DNA of 51,386 nt from contig JAAHGF010000041.1 of assembly GCA_010672585.1 (NCBI GenBank), forward strand, positions 1 through 51,386, written 5' to 3'. The position numbers were made by a program, and so were the translations under genes. Position 1 is the first letter of the stretch; the number at the start of each line of letters is the position of its first letter. A model generated the notes under the pieces. The model searched no databases. It worked only from the letters and a program-made list of their open reading frames with translations, and was not told where the DNA came from. Below, piece by piece: positions 45,758-51,386 of the stretch. The stretch comes from Okeania sp. SIO1I7. GTDB lineage: Bacteria; Cyanobacteriota; Cyanobacteriia; Cyanobacteriales; Microcoleaceae.

Positions 45758-45799
45758 CGTTACAATAGAATTGACAAAAAATAGTAGGTTTGGAGCCAA

Positions 45800-46282
45800 A
45801 CCTTTCTAGATAGGAATAAATTAGGGTTAGCATCTGAATTTGCTGCTGACCCTTTACCTTTAAGCACTATAGTGTCGATCGAAACCGGATTTAGTATGAA
45901 TCTTAAATCTAATTGTTGAGATTACTCATCTGAGCCAAAATTTAAAAAAAAGAAGTCAAAAGTCAAATATTAGGTATTACTTATGGAAAACACAATGGCA
46001 AAATTTTTTCTTAAGAAGTATTTGATGTAGCTGGTGCAAACAAGAAATCTTATATCAAATCCGGTAGCATCGGTGTAATTAGATGGGGAGATGGGGAGAT
46101 ATTTGGTAATGGTTGAAGATGGAACATTTTTTACCGAAAAATTGTGGTTTAAAGCTTTCCCTTTTAAGGGGATAATAAATAAAAATTTTCTTTTGAGTCA
46201 ATCCTCTTCTTTTCAAGGAGAGGTAATTATTCATTATTCATTATTCATTATTGAAGTCCCGAATTAAACGGATTTGATATTA
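45800..46282. repeat. Repeat region with nested elements
   Basis: An inverted pair ATATCAAATCCGGTAGCATC (about 46062) and AACGGATTTGATATTAC (about 46266-46282) flanks about 220 bp. Inside it sits a TCTCC/STRR element (about 46127-46255: TTACCGAAAAATTGTGG ... TCCTCTTCTTTTCAAGGAGA and ATTATTC heptamers). So one repeat type lies within another. 45950-45970 is a short AAAGTCAAAAGTC run. No gene seen. Confidence 0.65.
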
Positions 46283-46674
46283 CTCTATTTTGCGAGTTAA
46301 GTAACTCTAAATAATTTTATTAATAATCAAGATTCTTTAGCTAATAATATTGATTTATATTTAGAGATATCTAATACTTTTTTATTGAAAATTGCTATAA
46401 ATTGTCTGAGATTACCATATATAAATAAATTTTTATGGATAATTATATAGAGATAAATAGCTCAAGATAATTTGATAAAAATAAAGATAAAGATTATTTT
46501 TAGGTAAAGGAAAGGTTAAGGATATGATGAAAACTATCAATAAACTTAGAAATTTTAGATGTTAGTCTAGTATAAATACTGAATTTGAAGTAAAATACAA
46601 AAATACATAGTTTATAATTTTTGTAAAATATGTTTATATCTGTAGACCGGAATATTCAAGAATGTTAGTAATTA

Positions 46675-46990
46675 GCTCTTCAAAAAACAGGCAACGGCAT
46701 ATTTGATTGGAACCTCAAGACAAACTAAATATTTTATTCCATAAACTGAAAAGCAATTTTGGGATATTCTGACTCAGAAATTGTCCACTTGGTTTCAAGG
46801 TGATAGAGGTCAGCAATGCTAAACAGGGTTAGGAGCAAATTCAGGTTTTTTATCCTCAGTTAATAATTACTGATTTGGTAATGCTTTTAGTGAATTAATG
46901 TAAAGAATTTGGGCATCAGAAAACCATCAAGATTTACCAGTTATTGCTTCATCTAGAAGTGTATTTGAATTAGTTCGGCATCTTAGCTAA
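46675..46990 (+). pseudogene. Decayed PAS-REC signalling gene
   Basis: Frame from 46675 reads ALQKTGNGIFDWNLKTN, stop, IFYSIN, stop, KAILGYSDSEIVHLVSR, a recognisable PAS domain (family: GDGIWDWNL...NWK..LGY...E). Later frames read YPQLIITDLVMLLVN and then, shifted by one, RIWASENHQDLPVIASSRSV, matching a receiver domain around its phospho-Asp (LIITDLVMP) and after. At least four stops and one frame-shift, with a gap where domains were lost. It lies 40 bp before an intact kinase gene. Confidence 0.75.
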
Positions 46991-47029
46991 AAGGATTTCA
47001 GAACAAATTACTCAAATTTTACAATAGTC

Positions 47030-48439
47030 ATGAATTATTCTTTACTACCTATGTTTCCTTACTTAAATAACCATCTTGATTTAGGCTCCACTGTAAAAGA
47101 TTTACCACTTCATAGTATCCGAGTTGAAATTGATGAATCAGGAATTAGATTAGCTAAATTTTTTGAAGAAAATCCTCTACTTCCAGGTATTATTTTAACA
47201 AGTTCTGGTAGATTCATTGGTATGATTTCTCAACAGCAATTTATCAAAACGTTGAGTCGCCAATATGGAAGAGAAATTTTTTTAAATCGTTCTGTTAAGG
47301 TCTTATACGACTTTATTAAGTATGAATTATTAATCTTCCCAGGAGATACACCTATTGTGGATGCTGCTGATAAAGCAGTAAAGAGACCTCAAGAATTTAT
47401 TTATGAACCAGTTATTGTAGAAAATTCTCCAGAAGATTATCAAGTCTTAGAAACTCAAAAGTTACTGATTGCTCAATCTTATATTCATCAACTTGCTAAA
47501 GATTTATTACAGAAACAAACTCAAGCACAACTAATTCAAACTGAGAAACTTGTAATGTTAGGGCAAATGGTGGCAGGTTTAGCCCATGAATTGAGAAATC
47601 CAATTAATTGTGTGGCAGGTAATTCTAAGTTTATGTCTGGTTATTATCAAGACTTTATTAAATTGATTAATACTTATGATAAAAATATTCCTGAACCGAT
47701 AAAAGAAGTTGAAGATTTAAAAGAAGATATTGATTTTGAATTTGTTAAACAGGATTATTTGGAGATGATGAATAGTATAGAAATTTCGGCTGACCGGATG
47801 ATGCAACTGGTTAGTAGTCTCCGCAATTTTTCTCACATGGAAGGTACTAAACACAAAGAAACAAATATTAATGAATGTTTGGATGGTACTCTATTAATTT
47901 TAAAGAATCGTTGGAAGATTAGTGGAGTTGAAATTATTAAAAATTATGGGGATTTACCGTTGATTTTGTGTCATTCTGGTCAAGTTAGTCAAGTTTTTAT
48001 GAACTTGATTACGAATGCTCTTGATGCTCTAGAAGAGTATCAAGAAAAAGAAACTGATAGTAGACCTGGTAAAATATGGATTCATACTGAAGTTAAAAAT
48101 TTATCTAAAAATACAGCTCAAAATGTGGATAAATCTGCTAATGACATAGAATTAAATTCTATTTATGAAGTGAAAGGTAGTGTGATTCCTACTAAAGAAA
48201 CTAAAGCAATTTATGGTTGGCTCTCAATTCGTATCGTTGATAATGGTCCTGGTATTCCCTACGAAATTCAAAAGCAAATTTTTGATAGATTTTTTACTAC
48301 AAAAGCTGTAGGTAAAGGTACTGGTTTAGGGCTGGCAATTAGTTATCAAATTGTTGTTGATAACCATCAGGGAAAGTTACATATTAATTCAACTCCAGGA
48401 GTAGGAACTGAATTTGAAATATTGTTGCCTATAAAGTAA
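47030..48439 (+). CDS. Sensor histidine kinase with CBS-like N-terminal domain
   Basis: 469 residues, cytoplasmic. The first 140 residues (LPLHSIRVEIDESGIRLAKF, LPGIILTSSGRFIGMISQQQ, then FPGDTPIVDAADKAVKRPQE) resemble a pair of CBS motifs, which often bind adenosine nucleotides. A coiled coil leads to HisKA with phospho-acceptor His186 in VAGLAHELRNPINCV. HATPase_c shows MNLITNALDALEE (N-box), IRIVDNGPGIPYEI (G1), FDRFFTTKAVGKGTGLGLAI (F and G2 boxes). No receiver domain. The adjacent upstream PAS-REC gene, possibly its former partner, is destroyed. Confidence 0.9.
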   Translation: MNYSLLPMFPYLNNHLDLGSTVKDLPLHSIRVEIDESGIRLAKFFEENPLLPGIILTSSGRFIGMISQQQFIKTLSRQYGREIFLNRSVKVLYDFIKYELLIFPGDTPIVDAADKAVKRPQEFIYEPVIVENSPEDYQVLETQKLLIAQSYIHQLAKDLLQKQTQAQLIQTEKLVMLGQMVAGLAHELRNPINCVAGNSKFMSGYYQDFIKLINTYDKNIPEPIKEVEDLKEDIDFEFVKQDYLEMMNSIEISADRMMQLVSSLRNFSHMEGTKHKETNINECLDGTLLILKNRWKISGVEIIKNYGDLPLILCHSGQVSQVFMNLITNALDALEEYQEKETDSRPGKIWIHTEVKNLSKNTAQNVDKSANDIELNSIYEVKGSVIPTKETKAIYGWLSIRIVDNGPGIPYEIQKQIFDRFFTTKAVGKGTGLGLAISYQIVVDNHQGKLHINSTPGVGTEFEILLPIK

Positions 48440-48515
48440 AATTTATTAGGTTAATTAGTTGTTTTTGATTTAGCAAAAAATTTGAACCTATGTCAATTCA
48501 GTTATCAGTTATAGC

Positions 48516-48689
48516 GTCTGCATTCAATTGCCTTAAAGGCTAAAATCTTTATCTGTAAATACTTTTCGATTTAATCAGCAAGCCTAAGTAAAATTAAAAG
48601 TATTGGAAAAAACTGACCTTGATTTTAGAGTGTATATTTATTATTTGTGAAACAATTAATAGCTGACCGCAAGCTAGCTGAATGCTTAC
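48516..48689. mobile_element. GTAAGCATT-family MITE, 174 bp, with 8-bp target duplication
   Basis: Starts GTCTGCATTCAATTGCC and ends GCTAGCTGAATGCTTAC. Flanked by GTTATAGC at 48508-48515 and 48690-48697. It contains the TTTTCGATTTAATCAGCAA dispersed repeat. Same right end as 26198-26413. Confidence 0.88.
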
Positions 48690-48697
48690 GTTATAGC

Positions 48698-49234
48698 ATA
48701 AGGAAGAAGTAAGAAGAAGGAAAGTTAATTATTAATATTCCGTTGTTTTAGATATTTCATAAGTCAAGAGTCGTCATGGCAGTTCCTATAGAAGTCTTTA
48801 ATATACGATTGTATAAAAATATATTAATTAATGATGATACAGCTTAATTTCGGGAATAATTTTAGATTTTTTCGTGTAATTAAAAAGCGTTTCCTGACGG
48901 AATGCTCCACAAAATTTTACAGGTATTGCACAGATTTCTATATCATGTTCGGTCTAATACCAATTTGAAAAAAGAATGTTACGAATAGTAAGAGGGATAA
49001 AAAAACTTTACAGGAGATGTCCCTTTGACAAAAAAGATAATTTACGCCCTAAAAAATGGTATGAAAGCCATTCCCATACGACTCCTGACTCCTGACTTCC
49101 CCTCCTGGGAGGGGCTAGGGGTGGGTTGACTCCTAAGAAATACCCTAGCTATTTGTAGCAAATATTTATCAATTTGGTATAAATAATTATTAGAATATAA
49201 TAAAACTTTTAGTTGCACTTCAGTTATTTCTTTT
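48698..49234. other. Intergenic without recognisable gene
   Basis: Contains an ATATCATGTTCGG repeat end (48950), an AATACCAATTTGAAAAAAGA dispersed repeat, and a CCCCTCCTGGGAGGGGCTAG repeat (49097-49120). Nothing coding. Confidence 0.5.
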
Positions 49235-49440
49235 ACGGAATAATTAAGGTTTAAAGCCTCTCCTTTAAAGGAGAAACAAGCGGTCGATATTCGCAGCTTC
49301 CCGTAGGGTGGGATGGCGAGGAGAACTCACCATATCCAATCGACCAAGAGAGAAAAAATTTTCATAATTAGTCAATCCTCTTCTTTTCCAGGAGAGGTAA
49401 TAATTAATTATTAATTATTAATTATTAATTATTAATTGTT
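49235..49440. repeat. TCTCC/STRR family element with inner module (most complete form)
   Basis: TTTACGGAATAATTAAGG at the left, CTCTCCTTTAAAGGAGAAAC, inner module GGTCGATATTCGCAGCTTCC ... CCAATCGACC, CAAGAGAGAAAAAATTTTCA, TCCTCTTCTTTTCCAGGAGA, then a TTAATTA array (49399-49438). Confidence 0.8.
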
Positions 49441-49467
49441 GAAAGTATGGTTAGTACAACTCAATTA

Positions 49468-49668
49468 CTAACTGCTATCTTTAATCCATTTCCTAATTGA
49501 AGTAGGGCTAAAAGGGTTATTCTTACGATTTCTATAACCCTCAAACTCTAATTTTTCAGCTATATCCTGATAATTAAGCCCATCACGATAAAGTTCTAAA
49601 GCTCTTTGTTTGTGAAGTTTTGTAGGACTATATTTTGAAGAGAGAGGTTGATTTACCTGATTGGACAA
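49468..49668 (-). CDS. Small HTH protein resembling the recombinase DNA-binding tail
   Basis: 66 residues. HKQRALELYRDGLNYQDIAE and KLEFEGYRNRKNNPFSPTSI-RKWI follow the pattern of the 'Recombinase' HTH of serine recombinases (IA..L...G...R.G..FS..TVR.I). Alone it cannot be an enzyme, so it may be a regulator or a fragment. It starts 11 bp downstream of the ribbon-helix-helix gene, so they are probably co-transcribed. Confidence 0.6.
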   Translation of the reverse strand: MSNQVNQPLSSKYSPTKLHKQRALELYRDGLNYQDIAEKLEFEGYRNRKNNPFSPTSIRKWIKDSS

Positions 49669-49679
49669 ATAATCTCCAA

Positions 49680-49925
49680 TCAGGCCAATAACTTTCCCTC
49701 AGAAATCATAGATTTTTTTTGCTCATCTTTAGATTCAAGAGAATCAAGCCATTCCTCAATAATCAGTCTACAAATTTCTGTTGTAGACTTTCCGCTCTGT
49801 TTCGCAACTTTCTCTAATTTGGGCATCTTCTTTTTACTAATCCTCAGACCTATAGATTTTTTAGTCAAGGCTTCAGGGTCTTCTTTAAATGTCCCATCAG
49901 AGTTTCTCGGTCTTCGTTTCTTCAT
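49680..49925 (-). CDS. Ribbon-helix-helix-like small DNA-binding protein
   Basis: 81 residues, basic N-terminus (MKKRRPRNSDGTFKEDPEAL). A CopG/Arc-type pattern follows: KKSIGLRISKKKMPKLEKVA as beta-strand and helix 1, then SGKSTTEICRLIIEEWLDSL as turn and helix 2. First gene of a likely two-gene unit with the HTH protein. Such proteins often regulate their own promoter; repeats at 49937-50039 are candidate sites. Confidence 0.65.
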   Translation of the reverse strand: MKKRRPRNSDGTFKEDPEALTKKSIGLRISKKKMPKLEKVAKQSGKSTTEICRLIIEEWLDSLESKDEQKKSMISEGKLLA

Positions 49926-49936
49926 ACCTTTAACCT

Positions 49937-50043
49937 TTGCTAGCCATTGCTAAATTCTATTTTAGCAAGGGATATAAAGTTTGATAACAAATACATTTAT
50001 CTAGACCAATCCCTTGACATCCATTGCTAGCCTTGGCTATCAT
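49937..50043. promoter_or_regulatory. Divergent regulatory region with repeated TTGCTAGCC operator-like sites
   Basis: TTGCTAGCCATTGCTA (49937-49952) and TTGCTAGCCTTGGCTA (50024-50039) are near-identical 16-mers. CCCTTGCTAAA lies inverted between them (49961-49971). The second site sits within the spacer of a possible promoter for the rightward gene: TTGACA (50014-50019) and TATCAT (50038-50043), spacing 18. Confidence 0.6.
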
Positions 50044-50156
50044 ACATTCTAGTAGGTTAGATAGGGGTAAAAGTCTCTTCATCAGTAAATTGAGAAACTG
50101 AATTTCTATTTTGATCTATCTGAGTCAAATAACTCAATTATTAAGGAGAAATAAAA

Positions 50157-50492
50157 ATGAATATTCAAGAAATAGTTATTGAGCAAATCTGCGAGGAGTT
50201 TAAAATCGATCCCAATAACCATAATCAGAAACTTTCAGTAGACAACCTCAAAGATATTATTCGATGTACAACAAATAAAATGCTGATGGCACATTTTCAA
50301 ATTTTACTAGATAACTATCTCGAAAATAGTGATAAAAATTCTGCTCTAAATCAACTCAGTGTTTTCGCGAATATAGAATCTGAAAATGATGTCAATGACA
50401 TCAAAAAATTAAGTGGTTTTCACGATATAGGCAAACAAATTGCAAATATTGAAGTTAGATTTCTAGAAACCAATCTTGGCTTAAGAACTTAG
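50157..50492 (+). CDS. Hypothetical protein (111 aa)
   Basis: ATG 50157 with a strong AAGGAG ribosome-binding site 8 bases upstream (50143-50148), which fixes the start. Soluble, acidic, all-helical in appearance (MNIQEIVIEQICEEFKIDPN; KMLMAHFQILLDNYLENSDK; IKKLSGFHDIGKQIANIEVR). No motif recognised. It is divergent from the RHH/HTH pair across a 230-bp region with operator-like repeats, so it may be regulated by one of them. Confidence 0.7.
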   Translation: MNIQEIVIEQICEEFKIDPNNHNQKLSVDNLKDIIRCTTNKMLMAHFQILLDNYLENSDKNSALNQLSVFANIESENDVNDIKKLSGFHDIGKQIANIEVRFLETNLGLRT

Positions 50493-51040
50493 TTTTAATA
50501 ATTAAATAATCTCTTTGAGCTTGAAGAAGGAAGAAGGAAGAAGGAAGAAGGAAAAAAAAGTGTATTGGAATAATCTTTTACAAGACACTCCGCATCTACC
50601 CAATTATAGACATCATTTAGACAGTGGGATATTAAACCCATAAATAACAAAGAGTAACAAATTTTATGATAATTTTTGTTTGACAAACTTTCAATAAATT
50701 TATCTAACTGATTTTGATGAAGTTAATTATTCGCAAAAAAAACTACTAAATAATATAGAAAAATAAATAATTAATTAAACTTAATTTCCTAGTGGAAGTA
50801 AAAAAAACAAAACAAATCAGAAATTGTGGCTCGAAAAAACTAGAAAATTCAACATCTTTCCTCAAATCAGGAGGTTGAAAAGGTCAAACAATTTTACTAC
50901 TAAGAATACCTAAAGCTATTAATCCTGAATTTACTCCTCTTTTAGAAGAAAGGCAGAAGGCAGAAGAGAAGAAAAGGTTAAAAGGGATTTTGAGAGTAAG
51001 CAATAATGTTATCCATCCCTCATTAAACTTTCTTTTAACC
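50493..51040. other. Intergenic before psbA end
   Basis: Starts with GGAAGAAGGAAGAA simple repeats (50524-50552). The rest is AT-rich with no supported gene. Confidence 0.5.
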
Positions 51041-51042
51041 AA

Positions 51043-51076
51043 AAAAAAAGCCCTCTAAATAGAGGACTTTTTTTAA
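51043..51076 (-). terminator. Rho-independent terminator of psbA
   Basis: On the minus strand AGTCCTCT (51068-51061) pairs with AGAGGGCT (51056-51049) around TATT-type loop ATTT, followed by nine T's (51049-51041 read as complement). A T-run on the other side too means it could work in both directions. Confidence 0.85.
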
Positions 51077-51096
51077 TTCAATCAATCAACTAGAAA

Positions 51097-51386
<290 letters not shown>

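Overview
This window comes from a filamentous, probably non-heterocystous cyanobacterium, most likely Oscillatoriales/Microcoleaceae (Trichodesmium-, Okeania- or Arthrospira-like). The evidence is a psbA gene at the right edge, a cyanobacterial Omp85/BamA, the bifunctional arginine dihydrolase AgrE, an mrpC-D1-D2-E-F-G-A-B operon, two xisH/xisI pairs, many GCGATCGC (HIP1) octamers, and low GC. The genus is an inference. Only about two thirds of the window is coding. The rest is packed with short mobile repeats, which is the most distinctive feature here.

Layout. 1-2.2 kb: repeats and one small secreted peptide gene. 2.2-6.7 kb (minus): purC then bamA, whose product carries an unusual array of eleven 38-residue repeats before the POTRA domains. 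7.2-11.7 kb: a secreted SH3-domain protein, a tnpB-element right-end relic that looks like a structured omega-RNA, a conserved hypothetical, and agrE. 13.2-18.9 kb: the Mrp Na+/H+ antiporter operon. 19.5-21.5 kb: ftsH. 21.6-24.3 kb: two copies of one transposon-end relic, each interrupted by a different small element, flanking an M23 peptidase gene. 24.4-29.9 kb: a GAF histidine kinase, a small membrane protein, endonuclease V and a GT4 glycosyltransferase. 30-36 kb: a plastic block with two xisHI pairs (one with a nonsense codon in xisI, one with xisH split by a repeat), a Uma2 nuclease-like gene, a methyltransferase, an AbrB-type antitoxin-like gene split by a MITE, and an Rpn-type nuclease. 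36-42 kb: recQ with a duplicated 5' end, two NTPase genes and a DUF4351-like protein. 42-46 kb: a 57-residue zinc-ribbon protein missed by length cut-offs, two MITEs, a spondin/RTX protein and murI. 46.7-48.4 kb: a decayed PAS-REC pseudogene next to a histidine kinase. 49.5-50.5 kb: small DNA-binding proteins divergent from a hypothetical gene across a repeat-bearing intergenic region. 51.1 kb to the end: psbA (partial).

How it fits together. The housekeeping genes (purC, bamA, agrE, mrp, ftsH, recQ, nfi, murI, psbA) are intact. Around them are at least six families of non-autonomous elements, several with clean 8-bp target duplications, and three of them sit inside or duplicate coding sequence. 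For two broken genes the original reading frame can be rebuilt exactly by removing the inserted element. No transposase gene is visible, so mobility would have to be supplied in trans. The best candidates for something undescribed are (i) the stand-alone omega-RNA-like relics without tnpB, (ii) a composite element that carries the heptamer STRR tract and an optional nested module, and (iii) the 38-residue repeat array in BamA.
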